From Aquila chrysaetos chrysaetos (Eukaryota > Chordata > Aves > Accipitriformes > Accipitridae): 64,000 bases of DNA. The translations under genes were made by a program, and so were the position numbers. The DNA lies in NCBI RefSeq assembly GCF_900496995.4, contig NC_044030.1, positions 372,001 to 436,000 on the forward strand, given 5' to 3'. The notes below the pieces were generated by a model. It searched no databases. It was not told where the DNA came from and saw nothing but the letters and a program-made list of their open reading frames with translations. Position 1 is the first letter of the stretch. Each line of letters begins with the position of its first letter. This document shows positions 1 through 13,800 of the stretch, piece by piece.

Positions 1-3000
1 TGTACTTTGGATGACATTGTAGCTCGCTGGTGGAACTTGGAAGAGGTGAATAAATTTTTAATCAGAAAAAGCAGAGAAGAAAAGAGCACACCAGAAAAAC
101 TGGCAGTAATGTTTTGCCTCTTTTAGGATCAAAAATAAGTATTCCACGTTTGGCATGGGGCAACAAGACTAACCACGTGCCGCTATGTCTGCCAGCCAGC
201 AATCACTACACCCGTACTGCTGTTTCTATTTGGCTAAGCTCTAGCACACAATGAAAGAGGCACATCTTGTTATCATCAGACAGTTCAATCTAAGACTCAT
301 GTCTAGAGAAATATAATTAAAATAGGACAGCTGTACGAAGTATTTGTTGGAAAGCGGTATTCAGGAAAAATTTACCCAATAAGCTTTGGCAACCGAAGAG
401 CATGCTGCTTAGAAGATCCAACACTGGCAGAGGGGCATCCCGAGAAAAGATGCTGTTTGGACAACGTTCGGTACAGCGTGCCTGTCCTTCCCAGCCCATA
501 GAATATTTCATCAGTGAAAACCAACTAAACTAAGCAAGCCTATTACCAACACATTTACATTTACTATACAAGGAAGCGCACAAGCTGGACATTAAGGGAG
601 ATCCTAGATCACCATTTTGCACCTCTTGCCACAGATTCCAAAATTTACCCTGAGTCCTCTTTAAAGCAGCCTTGGCTTTTCGCAGGAAAGATGATGATCA
701 GTGATTGAAGTGATAAGAATCCAACCAACAAACCGGTTAAAATGCCACCCCTCCAAAATGCATTAAAGCAACAGTGATCTCGCTTTAAAGGAAGTCAGAG
801 TGTTCAGTAAATTGCAAATGAGAACGTGGACCGTGGCAGGAATTCAGTCCAACAGGACTGCGCGCTTACAAACCCCCTTGTGTCCGAGGGATGAGAGCGT
901 ACTTGTACAGGACTGCCCCTGAAAGCCAGCCCTTGTCTGGTATCTAAAGCAGATTCCTCTCCATCACTTAAACACGCCCTCGCCTTATAATCTCTCGTCT
1001 GGCAGTGACATTGGGCCTTAAACATTTGGATTTGGTACATCCTGCTACTGTTAAATGCAAGGCACAGAAGCCTTCAAGAAAAAGTAAGCCGCTTACAGAC
1101 AACAACAACAACAACTTTTATTATTCTTTCCTTCCCTCGGATTGTTGATTTATCTTCAAACATGAGGATAAAGCACTGTAGTATCAAAATGAAGAAAAAC
1201 AGTTATCCCGATACCACACATTAACACTAAAACATCTTTCCAAAGGTAAATCTTGTTACTGCACTAAAAAGACTGAAAATTAAATTTCTCCAATATAGAG
1301 CAGATGTATTAGAAATTCAGTCATTTTTTAGCTTCCAAAATAGCTTGTACCAAAATCTATGCGAATTATTCATTGATTTATTACTTGTTAGCAAAAAAAA
1401 AAAAAAAGGAAGGTGACAGTCTTCTGTTAAAGACAGAAGTCACCATTACTGTGACATTTTTACAAGTTGCAGTCAAACAAGGATTTTTTTCTGTTTCCTT
1501 CCAACTTATTTATAGTTTTTAAAAGATCACCGTATATTTTAAGGAATCTCTTTCTCAAAAAAAAAAAGGGGGGGGAGGGCGAGGTGAGTTAAACTGAAGA
1601 AAATAGCAAATGTTACTTTAAAAGTTATGCTTTAGTAGTTGCCATGCAGTCACATTGTGATTTCTGTAAAGCTGTTACAAGATAACTATCTCGTACAGGT
1701 CAAAACTAACTTTGAAGGAATAGCTTTCCACAGACAAGTGTTAAAGGTGAAAAAATCCAAAGTGCGGCTATTCCAGCTGTGAATCACCCCCTAACCGCAG
1801 CTCTATTCCCATACATATCCTGTAACAACATTTCCTACGTAAAATCATCTTTCTGCCTCAGAAAATGAGAATGAAATAAAATTGGAAATCATGTTTCTCC
1901 GTTTTTGCTGGTTTAAGAAGATTATTTAAATGCAAGAAGCTTATTATTTTGCAAATTCATTTCATCTGGTTTTCTGGCACATTTCAGCCATTGATATTGG
2001 GGTCCAGGACAGAACGCAGCTGAACTTACGAGTGCTAATATTTTATTAGCAGTCTCTAGCATTAACAACTTAGCACAAGTGTGGGTTTTGCAGTTTTTTG
2101 TAATTGTTATGAGCTATTGTACATTTAAATTTCAGAAATAACTAGTATGTATCTCTTTACAGATACTCGATCCAAAAATGTTTTATTTAACATTTGTGTA
2201 ATTAGAGATACTATATATGCATAAATGTAAGGATTTTGCTGTAAATAAAAATACAGGGATGAGATTTGTTAAATAAAATTTGTGTACACAGAGTTGAAAT
2301 GCATACAGGTAGCATAATTGTTTCTGGAAAGACACAATGAAAGTTTATTTTGAAGCTCTATGTTTATACTACATTTTGTATAAATACTACAGAAATTGTT
2401 CTATTAACTATGTGTTTGGGGGGAATAAAAAAAAAAGCTCTTCAAAAAACTCAATGCTAAAATGTAAATGAGCAAGTACCATGTCTTTCTGGTGGGCCGT
2501 AAGATGAGCCATTCCCTGCTTTTTCCTGATGTCTCTTTCAGACCACTCCCCTCTCAGTTTTACAAGGGGAAAATAACCTTAGCTTCTGAATTAAAAACAT
2601 ATTTTTAAATCAGTGATGGCTTCATACTTATTGCCCCCAGACTGCCTTGCACCGTTCTTTTCCCCTCTGTGATGTGCGGTGCCTACAAACACAATACATT
2701 CTGCACGAATCACTGAGAGAAGAGCAATAGTAGTAATTTTAATCACTGCGATAACACATAAAATACCAGTGAAAACACTGTACTATATTGCTGTACTTAT
2801 TCCACTACTTATAAAGCATACTAGAAAATAGAGGACTAACCATATTTTCATCACAAAAAACTGTATTCTACTGCTTAGAGCAAGAAGCTGAAAAATCATG
2901 GGTTTTTAATCAAGAAGCGCATGTGAGGTCAGGATGCTTGTACTATGCAGCTGAATATGGAGGTTCAGCAGTGCCACCTGTATACTAATTTGATTCACCA

Positions 3001-5229
3001 AGTCATTAGACAACTGTTTTCAACCCTAAGCAATGGTAATATTTATGCTCAGATCACTGGTCCTAATTTTTGCTCACTGAACCACGCTGCCATTGGTCAG
3101 TAATTAAAACTTAGAATGTTAAGTATTGGGGCAGGTGAAGAGAGTCTGATACTGATTCCTTCATGTCCTTTTGATTTTTCTTCCTTTCTCCTCCTGTCCT
3201 TTTTTCTTTTCCTCCATGAGAATTGTTTGAACAGACTGATTTTTCATTCATTCCATACAGAACTATGTCCTATATGGCATTTCATTTTATTAATAAACTT
3301 CAAAATTACAATAAGGGTAAATTTTGGAAAACAAACTGAAAAGAACTTGTTGACTGTCTAAATTTCCCATTTAGACTGGAAGAGCATTTTTTATTCTTCT
3401 CTTCATCCTTGAATTAGTTGACATTATCAGTAATTTTCATGTTTTCCTCACTGATGGTAAGTATACCATTTCAAAATAAAACAACTAACTTGGCATATTA
3501 AACCACCTATCCATTTCCTCTAAAACAGGATAGCCACTTAGATCTCAGTTATTTCCCAGTCTGATTTATCCTGGAAACTTCTGATGAGCCCACTGTGGTC
3601 AGTCCCATCAGAAGGAGATGGCAGAAAGCAGATTCAAATCAGGGTGACTGTAACACTTAATGCTACTACAGCTAAGACCAGAAGTCAGTGATCCTTTCCT
3701 GCTTCTCCTTTTAATTTCAAGTGGCACACCCAAAGTTAAAACCAACATAATTACCTATGAGAAAATGAATTACAAATAATGGCTCACTTACGTTGGTCAA
3801 CCTTAAAAACATAAAGCCCCACAACTCTATTGCAGCAAATTTCCCAGTGTTTGCAGTGGGAAAGTACAGAGTTTTTGATACCTGTGCTGTGTTCATACTG
3901 CTGTGTGCAATGAAATTCTGCATGGGAATACCTACAATTTCCACAGTAAGGACATTAAAGTTTTTGCTGTGTGACTGTAGGGCATCTGAGCAGCTGTGCT
4001 GTCTGGCAAGGGTGCTGCTGACATTATAATCCACCTGCACTGGGAAGCTGTTGTGTTTCCTTCATGCATTTACGTTCTCAGAGAAACTACAGAAAAAGAG
4101 CGGTACATCAGAATTAAAAGTTGTCCTTGCAGCTATACCATTTCTGAACTAGTGACAAGGATTTTTTTGTGTATTTTTCATTTACATCTATTTTATGTAA
4201 GATACAAACTGGAAAGGCAACGTAAGAACATCAACTGAGAAATAGTCTCAGTTTTACTGATGAAAAAAAAATCAGGTATTTGCAAAATCAAAAAGAAGGA
4301 AAAGTTTCAATGAAGTTATCCTTAATAACCAATAAATTTTCAGCTTCTTTTACAACACTACAAATAAAGACTACAAAAATGTTCTTTTGGGAAGAATTCA
4401 GTTCCCAAAGAGCCTGCTTGCTCCTTCAAAGTCCTACAGATTTTTAGCTTCACAAAGCAACTCAAGATTAGTCCAGCTTTGAAATTAAAAAAAAAAATAA
4501 AATAAAAAGGAGGGGGGAAGATGACTTTGAAGGTGCATTCTCTGTGATGATGAACGTGGGACACTAAACAAACCGAGTAGGCTTTAAATTAACTAAATAT
4601 GTTAGACGTAAGTCACTCGCAGGCTTAAAAATAGTTACCAATGCTAAGTACCACTATCCCATTAATAAAGGAAGTCACTCTGATTCCAAAGGCAGCCCTA
4701 TCTTTCTGTCTGTATGAACGCAGTCTCAGGACCAAGTGACTGTTGCTGGATAGTAACTGTTTTCCACCCTGTGACAAAGCATTAGGTGGTGAGCAGATAG
4801 CTGCCAGGCTTTCCCAGTCTGCATTTATTTCCCTTTTCAGTGTTAGGACACCATGGGCTGAAAAGCAGTTACAGCTGCTTCTTTCCATTTTGATGCAACG
4901 GTGTTTCAGTGCCTCACCAAGTACCTGGAACATTTTCCTGTGCTCCTTCTAATTATTCGAGTCCACTGGAGAATGATTTTCAAATGTGTATTTCCATACA
5001 AGGGAAAGTATTTTTCAGCTTTTGTCCTTCAGAGACTGCACACGTGCGTGTGACAAAAAAAAAATTACATCACTGACACACGTCATAAAAGTGTCATTTG
5101 TATTTAAAACCATACTGCGCTTTGACCGTGGAGGCTAAGATATATAGCTAACGTGCGAACTTGTCACTTAAGACCTCAGGGAAAGAGAGATTAAGCAAAG
5201 CTTGCCAAAAAAGGATTTTTGCAATCTCA
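1..5229. other. AT-rich non-coding DNA, inferred ZCCHC7 intron 2
   Basis: No ZCCHC7 zinc-knuckle exon or other coding exon could be recognised on either strand. Positions 1100-2440 are especially AT-rich, with AATAAA hexamers on the plus strand near 2245, 2272 and 2424, giving a 3'-UTR-like look without a coding region in front. A stretch around 3717-4040 is open on both strands (107 minus and 78 plus codons) with no family match. Otherwise I see nothing definable. Confidence 0.5.
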
Positions 5230-5529
5230 CTGTTTTCTTAAGTTGGTAACTTTATGACCTTTTTCCAAAAGGAGGTAATTTTTGAGATAAATCACAAATC
5301 CTTGGGTTCGGTGGCCTACTGGCCACGCCGCTTTCTGCCCCCCAGAATCTGTAAAAGCGAAAGAGGAGACAAAAGCAGGGACCGTCTCCCTCGCCTCTTC
5401 CACACACGTAGTCAAACAGTGAAAGAATATTACGGGGGGGGGGGGGGGGGGAAAAAAAAAAAATCATAATGAACCCCTCTGATGAGAAACTAATTGGTAC
5501 TAAGTACACAACGGCTTACATTTAATCCC

Positions 5530-6150
5530 GTTAACAACCAGGCAGAGAGAGACGGCGAGCGGTGACAGCCTCCCATCTCCAGCCACCCCTCCGGCCGAAG
5601 GGGCCGAACGCGCACCGGCGCTGCCCCGCCGCCGACCCCCGCAGGAGGATCGCCAGCCCCCCCCCCCGGCAGCCCTGGCCCCCCCCCGGCAGCCCTGGCC
5701 CCTTCCAGCAGCGAGGCTCGGCGGCCCCTGGTCGGGCAGGCAGGGGGTTAGTTCCCGGGTCTGCCTCCCCTCCCGTCGGGGTCGCCGCCCGGAGCGGGGC
5801 CGGGACCGCCGGAGCCCCCCCCCCCCCTCCCCGGGGGGGGGGATGTCCGGGGGTACGGCGACCCCGGGGCTCGTCCCCTGCGCCGGGCTCTTTGTGATGG
5901 TTAAGGAGTTTTGTTTCAAAGAAACCGAGACAAAACGCAGCGAAGTATGGGGTCGGAGCCGTCATTTAATCGCTCCGGGTTTGGGAGAATCGATAAGGAA
6001 AACGGCGTCGCTCCACCTGCGCGAGGCTACGGGTCGAGAAGGCAAAGGAAAAAAAAAAAAAAAACCCACCAAAAAAAACCCCCAAAACCGCCGCAAAGAC
6101 CGCAAGTCAGTGCCCGGTGCCGGGTTTTTGGGCTTCGTTTTTGACAAAAG
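5530..6150. promoter_or_regulatory. CpG island within the ZCCHC7 intron
   Basis: A compact block with many CpG dinucleotides lies in otherwise AT-rich intron. It includes a 20-bp direct duplication (5661-5700) and C/G runs near 5813-5842, and is preceded by G18 then A12 at 5434-5463. No convincing coding exon is present: the overlapping ORFs are Pro/Gly/Arg-rich and shared between strands. It may be an alternative or antisense promoter, or a distal regulatory island. Confidence 0.6.
5661..5700. repeat. 20-bp tandem duplication in a CpG island
   Basis: CCCCCCCGGCAGCCCTGGCC occurs twice in direct succession within the intronic CpG island. It may be genuine or a consequence of assembling C-rich DNA. 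Confidence 0.85.
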
Positions 6151-6159
6151 GACGTAGCA

Positions 6160-9100
6160 CGAGAACGTGTTAAATAATTGCTTTTTCTATCTGGAAATCT
6201 AAAAGTTTCCTGAAGGTTTTTTTTTTTTAAAAAGAAGGGTTCATCGAAAATTAAGCAAGGTAAAAACATACATAACCGACGAAATCACTACTACCTTAAA
6301 AACGAAAGTCAGCACGGACCGACTTCAGAAAAACAGAGGGAATAACCTGCCTTCCCCATCAACTCACAAAAACTCCACAGAACGCCTTGCAGGAGGTGTA
6401 CAACCCAAGACAGTTACATACACTACAAATGCTAGCTAAATTGTCCCTCTGCTCCGATTGCTGACACTGATTTCTTAAAGGGATCCCCCTCTTTGCTGCT
6501 TTAAATTTTACACGAAAAAAAAAAATTATATTCGTTAAAAACCTGACGAGGAAAAACCCCTCTAGCACACGTCCACGTAGCTGTAGTTCTAGAATTATCG
6601 TAAGTACAGTTAAATGATACAGAAATTGCATGCGTCCCAAGGAGCAAGCCTCAGGGAATAGTTTTTTTTGTTGTTGGGCTATCACACGCTGAAGCCTATC
6701 GCACAGACTTCAGCCATCTCAGGAACGAATAAAGACTGGCATTGCTGCTGCCCCTCTCAGAGGCGTATTTTGGAACATTAATCTCTCTTCAAAGGTGGCA
6801 ACTTTTTTCACTTTAGTCTTCTTTATAAAGCTGCGTGCCAGGTATCCCACACGAACACAACGCAAATGGAAAAGCTGAACCTTCACATACACGTCTATAA
6901 ATATACATACAAATACATACATGTGCATATGCTTACACGTGTGCGTATGTACGTTCTTCCACACGCTCACTGGCAATCCCGAGCCGGCCTTGGACGGGGG
7001 GAGCCAGCCGCAGCCGGACCCCCCCCACGGCTTCGGGGTGGGGGGAAATCCCCAGAGCTCTGCCGCTAAAGTTTTAAACCTACGAGACGCAGTTACCGAC
7101 TTAGTGGCTTACCTTCAGGCAGTGTCTAGACTGGGAAGTAAGTACAACGTTAACGCAATTACTGTCACCGCAGAGGCTGTAAAACACCAAGTGTTTCACT
7201 GCCTCCGCTTTAGAAGGGCAGAGAAAACTCTGGTGTTTCACCATGCACAGAGAGTTTCAAAAAGAGACCGAAAAAAGCATCTGGCAGCGCCCCCCGCCTC
7301 CCCCCCCCCCCCCGCCCCCCTCACTCCCTCGTTGTTGGGGTTTTAAAGGAGTTGATGGAGGAAGATTTATCAAGTACTGAGGATGCCTGGCCGGGACCTT
7401 GCTGTTTCTGGCGCTTCAGGACTCTGAGGAGGGACAAGCACGCCACAACAGCCCACGCACCACGATGCGACAACAACAAAGCGCAGATAAATCTACTCAC
7501 TTTGAGCAAAGAATTGCTTTGTGACTGTGGCCAAAATCTGCTACCTCCAACAGGCCTTCTCAGTGTCTGTGAGTATATTCCCTTCACCTACACTTCAAAA
7601 GTGGTCAAATGGAAGAAAAAAAACCACCACGCATCAAACCTGACACTGTATAAAGACAGCAAAGGAACCCACAGAATTAGGACCAAACCGGTGACAAAAT
7701 ACATCTTGGCAGCCAGTTCTGTGCATAAGGTTTTCTACAGTGTGTGGGCTACTGCTCTGTAATGTAAGCCGTACATCACCATATCCACCACAAGAAGTCC
7801 AGCTGAATAGATAGAGCTTTTCTTTTCTTATTTTCTCACTTCTAACGATGTCATTATCGACCAAGACATACTCAAGATACTTGGCACTGTTGCATACAAT
7901 GCAAAAGCAGAGACGTTAGCAAGAGTATTAGGGGAAAAACGGACAAACGTCACCACCACCATCATAGAAAGTGAGTAGAGGTTGAGCCTGGCAGATGGGA
8001 AACCTTTCTGGTGCTAAAAATTTTCACATCAACAGCTTAAAGCTAAATTCCACAACTGCAAAAACTGCCACGTTAATGGGAAATGCCACTGTCAACTGGA
8101 AACCCTCAGCAGAGGAGTTGGGCAATGGGCTGCTCATACAACCTCCTGCGAGGTCCTCAGCGTCACCCTCACCTCTCCTACCTTCCGAGGGTGACGGGCT
8201 CCTGCTGGCTCACCAGCACCGCGGAGGGGAGCGGTGTGCCGGCGCGGAGAGATTCCTGGAAGAGCCAGGGCGCTGTGAGCATCAGGCAACTGGACAGGTT
8301 CTGGTGACAAAACCCTCCCTAATCCAGAGTTTCTCTGGAGATTTGAGGAGTTATTCTGATTTACACGTGGAGGTTGGAAACTGTCTCAGTGCTAGGGAGG
8401 AAACAATACAGCCAATTAACAAAGTGAAAGCAAGCGCAGGACTGTGCTAAGCTTAGAACACACCGGACAGCAGCTCAGGGCTGGGGAACAACGCAAGGTG
8501 TGCACCGACACGCACCGACTTCTTGCCTGCGGACGACACAATTCTTGCCTGGCAAAAGCCGCTGGAGGAGGATCGTTAAATGTGAAATACAGTCACGAAA
8601 GGCATACAATACTTATCAGTAAGAATACTAGCAAAACCAATTCTATATATTAACAGAGTATAAAGACAACCATTATAATCATCCCAGGACTCGTTAGCTT
8701 GTGTTACCGATATTGAGTGTGTATACCTGCATATGCACAGATATTACAATAATCTACAGATCTACTTCTGTATCTCTGCCAGATTAAAAAAGAGCCACCG
8801 AATACCAGCTGTCACAAGATTAATGGTCAGTGTGATGGTATCACAGCATAAGTTTTCCATGCTCTTCAGTAAGAAATCTACAAACTACCTAACATGCTGC
8901 ATGTGTGCCCGTTTTGACAACACAGCAGTTCAATCCACTTGCAGTTCAAACCTTCACAGCAAATCCCGTCTGTACCAGAAGGAAACGGAACAAGTTATCT
9001 GCAGTGAAAAGGCCCCAATTTCTCTAGAAGTGTGCCACTTACAGCCCTAGGGCTTACAAAATGAAGTACGTGCCATCCTACATTCCTCTGAATGTCACAA

Positions 9101-10090
9101 ACCCACTTCCACGAGGTGCCACCATAAACAGGAAGACACATAATAAAGCATTATCAACATGCCATTTTATTCCTCCTATCAGTTGTTCTCCAGACATTTA
9201 TTCTGTTTTAAAATTTATTAATATAAACTCTTTTTTTCCTGTGCTTATTCCACGCACTATCTGCATGACTTACGTCCCTTTGTAGCCCTAACCAAACTTT
9301 ACTTTTTCCCTTTTTAAACCCTTAAGTCCTTTGTCTTCTGTATATTCTCTATTGCATTTTTTAATTACTTAAAAATCTTGAACTTCTCCTTCAGAAGGAT
9401 TAAATCAGTTTCCCATCAGTGTTCAAAAATTCAATTGCAATATGAGAGTTTTTCCCCACCTGTAAGAAACCCAAAGAAATAGGGACAAGGAAGAAAGATC
9501 AAACTGATGACAGAAGTGGAAAAAAAATTCCCCTTATAACAATCAACAGAACAGCAAAAAAAAAGTGAAAAAGTCACCCAGAATATATGACCATGTAAGC
9601 ATGGGCACTCTTGCAGAAAACCTAGTCAGCAATCCAAAGCCATGGGAAATTTAAATTAGAGCTAAGGTCCACAATAGCAGAGAAATCTGTACAGATAAAA
9701 GGGCCTGCTCAGGTTGCAGGTATACTTAGTCTAGATCTCTTCAGATTTGCAAAGGAACTTTATTAGTTTTATTAATTTTTTTTTAAATAATCAAGAGATT
9801 CGAGTGTATCCACATTACACGGTAAAGAAGATTAAGTTTTTTTCTTTAATCAAAATATCCATATGCATGTGCTGGATCTTCCAAATGGTAGGTGGATTCC
9901 CACTGCTTATTACCGCCCCAGGGTGCATTCTGCTATAGTAACTCATGCACAAAACACTCCTACTACATTTAAGTAACGTTAAGGTTCTAGCAAACACAAG
10001 CAAGAAAAAAAAAAAAAAAACCAAATCACAGGAAAAGCCCGAGCGTTCAGCAGGGCGCAGTTCTGAAGAAAGCAGGCTGATAAAGGGTTT
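6160..10090. other. Intronic DNA without recognised genes
   Basis: Mixed-composition sequence with an imperfect ACAT/CATA-type stretch (about 6884-6952), a C run near 7298-7320, and short ORFs (for example 7352-7762 and 7995-8450) lacking splice context, family resemblance or codon signature. Nothing else could be supported. Confidence 0.5.
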
Positions 10091-10099
10091 CAGCAACAC

Positions 10100-10840
10100 A
10101 TACGCAAACACACAAAAACCGAACCGGGTGACATCAACCTCCACTTCACAGGCAGCTGACGTGACCCGGCACCACTCCATCGGTTTGTCCTTCCGACGGG
10201 GACAAGCGCACAGCCCCCAGCCCCGTGTGCCTGGCTCTGCTCAGGAGGAGGGATGGGACCCGGAGCCACCGGCAGCGCTGCGGTGGGCTCTCGGCGAGCC
10301 CCAGCGTGGACACGGGCACAGCCCGGGCAGGAGGACCGAGGACCACGGGCTCCCACCCTCTTCTGGTGGAAGCCCCTCCATCCCCAGCTTCGCAGCGGGC
10401 GACGGGACAGCGCGGTCCCACGTGCGTGGCTTACCAGCCCACACGAACACGACTCCCGGTACAGGCTACTTCCAAACAAACGTTAATTTTACACCGAGAC
10501 GTCTATCCTGCCTGCTTTTCCATCAGCCATCCCCTCCAGCCGCCCTGTGCCCAGTGCTCGACCTCCCCGGGGGGGGGGGACGCCGTGCTCCAGGTGGCAC
10601 GACAGCTTCACCGGGGGCTGAAGCGACCCCTCGAAAGGGGACGTTGAGCCGTCGCCAACGTGACACGGCCACAGCCACCGACGTGCAGCGTCCCAGCAGC
10701 CTCCCCGGCCTCAAGAAGAGGCAGCAGCGAGCGGAGAAGCAGCGATCTGCACGCAGCAGCGTGCTGCGAGGCGCCATGCAGAACTGCCAAGAAATAAACC
10801 CTCGCTTTTGGGGGGCGGGTGGAGGGGGGAGTTGACACGT
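10100..10840. other. GC-rich, CpG-bearing intronic block
   Basis: GC content and CpG density rise sharply here relative to both flanks, without the very long homopolymers of the other islands. A 296-codon plus-strand frame (9945-10835) runs through it and starts over an A17 run; its product is low complexity and unlike any family I know. Antisense frames are also open, as expected from base composition. A weak CpG island is the simplest reading. Confidence 0.4.
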
Positions 10841-10849
10841 TGAAATTTG

Positions 10850-13800
10850 TACACAGACCACACTAGTAAGCCTTGCTGCTCTTAAGAAATGCAGCACACA
10901 CCATTAGGCATTAATAATAAAAGTACTTTAATTGCTAAACTAATTTTCACCAATAAACCCTTTTTACTTTTGAAAGCAACCTTTGCTGAAATTGAACTCA
11001 GCAATTACACAACTTGGGCATCCAAAAAGTACAGGGAAGTATGGCTCTTCAAATAGTTTTTCTGCGGCCTAACAAAATGAAAAATTTCTCGTAGACATTT
11101 TCATGGAAAAAGTACGTTCGTGCTACAAATATCAAGACTCTAGAACACAAACATACTAGATCGTGCAAAGGTCGTGTTCAAAACTAGCTGTCAGGGGAAG
11201 GGGTAAATGAAAGAAGAAAAGCACAACCTACTGTACTTTTTTGTCATTTTAGAAATAAGCTTACACCTTTTCACCATTTAAAAATACACTGAAGCATTTG
11301 AATAACAGCACAGAGAGAAAAAAACATAGGTGAGGTCAGATTTTTGAATAGTTTCTGTAGTACCATGCAGAATTAAGAGAAAATTAAGTCATACATCTAG
11401 AAGAAGCCATTTAAAACACTGATAGTTAACAAAGGGTATTTCCTTTTTGAGCATGGCTGACAGAGATAAAACAATAAGCTAAATTTATCAGAGACTGCTA
11501 TTTCCATTTTGACTCCATAAGCTGTAGTTACTGCTGCTGAATAGAAAACTCCTTCCTACATTTATTTTTTAGGGAAGAAGCAAAAATAAGATCCTTTCAA
11601 ATTACTTTTTTTTTAATTTTAGGCCTTTTTTTTAATGGCTTCATTCACTAAATGTTCAAATCCTTTTCTTTTTTTCTTTTTCATTTTACAGATGTACTTT
11701 TGTTATGGTTTCTTTGACTGAACGAGAGACTTGATTACTCAGGCTAAAAATCAGTGCATAGAAAGACCTCTAAACGTGGAAAAAAAGGTGGCAATGGATG
11801 CCAAAATGGAAAGCTGAAAAAAACTGCTTTGGAAACACTAACGTGCACTTTATTTTATGTTCACTGTTTCTTTTCGTACAGGGCAGTTTTACAGGACAGT
11901 TAGAGCAAAAGTTGACACAAAATCCTGTGCCTCAAGTGAAATGATTTACCCCTTGAATGCTGGCTTCCTTTCATAACTAGTGTCAACAGAGACGATTAAA
12001 AATACTCGTATTTTACAAATGCCAGAAGTCAATCTGTTAGGAAACACAAAAATTACTTCGCCTATTCAAATAGCTAGAAGATCACATGACAAACAGATTT
12101 AAAAATATCTCACAACACCCCATAAGCCTCAGCTGAGTTTTGTGCTTTCTGCTCTGAGTCTTCTGCCCTTCGTTTGTCTGAGGTTACCACCAGAGCCAAA
12201 GCTACACCAAGTACAGCTTCTACGCCGTCGTGGAACAAAATGCTTAAATAAATCACAGTGTCATCCTTGGTACACAGCCTCTTCGTGACCCAGGGCTGGA
12301 GCAAGCTCCAGCTAAACAGGCACTGCACCCAAACAGAAGCTGAGTCGGTCCCTGGTCCAGGGGCTGCTGCTGCGGAGGGAAGGACCCCCCGGGACCCCTG
12401 AGCAGCAGCCGTGCCGAGCAGCACACATGGGAATCGCTCAGACTATCGCACGCCATGTCACTGTCTGCAAATGTCACGAAAACGCAGCCAGAGCTGCTAA
12501 GGAGGCTGCACCAGGGCTTCCGACGAGGCTTACAGGCTGCGGAGCAATGACCACGAAGGGCATTTGAATGAACGCTCTTTACTAGGGCAGACCGATATCC
12601 AGTGGCTGTTACTTTCAAGAGCAACTTCTTGTGCCAGAAGTAGCATCTCTAGTGATGCTCTTGTAAAAGCCTCGCTACTGTGTTAATAAGAAAAAAATCA
12701 AGAGCGGAGAAGAAAACAACCATTCCCCCTCTGGGAGCCCAGCAGAGTCCATATGTGCTCTTTTATAGAAACTTTGGATTCAAAACCAACCATATGCACT
12801 GCACTCCACAAATCTGCCAAGCCCAGAGTGCGATCACATTAGCCCGTTGTCTCCAAGGAAGGTACTGGGTGGGCATAGGATGAAACAGGGAGAAGATAAA
12901 TTGTTTTTTGTACCCCTTAGTGGCCGGACATCAATGCTGCAGCTTTGAAAGCTGTCTTTCCAAAAGCCATGAGGAAAAGAAAAATGCAGAGATTAGGATT
13001 GCAGCTATGTGTGGGAGAGGAAATATGTTAAAAGGAAGCTTTTAATGAAGGAATGGATGAAAGACTTCCAACTACAGGAGATTAACATTCTTACCATATA
13101 TACTCTTATTGCAAAGTGGAGGAAAGGGGTGGGAGGGGAGAACCCTCCTTCAAAGACCTGGAAACCCTCCAACACTAAAAATGAATTCACTGCATTTAGT
13201 ACATAGTACAGTTTGTAATGATTCTCTTTGCACACTTTCTTCTGGACAATAAATGTTTAAAAAAATCAGGTAAATCATACGAAAGACCTAGATTTGCTGA
13301 ACTACCTATTTTTTAAACACCACGTGAAGCAGGTAGGACCCTTTTTGCAAAGTATCGACCAGCAGCAGCGCACACTTTTCCAAACACCATGCAAGGAAAC
13401 CCGCAGATGACCAGGTGGGGGCAAGTAACACATACAGGTATGTGGCCCCTGTCTTTCAGCTTGGCTGACCGTCTGTAATTCAAGTGCCTGCTTTGTTTCC
13501 AAGCCATGTGCAATCTCACCACAGAAAAACCAAGTCAGAGTAAGGAAGGACAGAGTCAGTACGGACACAGTAAGTGCTTTCCATGATATCCCTCTATGTG
13601 AAACAAGAAAGCCAGCACCAATCTTCATATCCCAATCAATTAAAGGTTGCCAATCAGCTCTATGTGCTGAGAAACCAGCAGACACATGACAAAAAGTTGT
13701 ATTTTACAGAAATATGGGCACAAATGTGGTATTAGGCAAGCAAAAAGAAAAAGTGAAAGGCATCTAAAGCCATTTGGAAAGAGGGCACAAAAGGGAGGAA

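Noticed and set aside
9945..10835. 296-codon plus-strand ORF
   Set aside because: It starts over an A17 run and continues into a GC-rich block with equally open antisense frames. No domain or splice context supports it.
13302..13685. 127-codon minus-strand ORF, considered as a ZCCHC7 exon
   Set aside because: No CCHC zinc knuckle (C-x2-C-x4-H-x4-C) and no similarity to ZCCHC7; treated as a chance intronic ORF.
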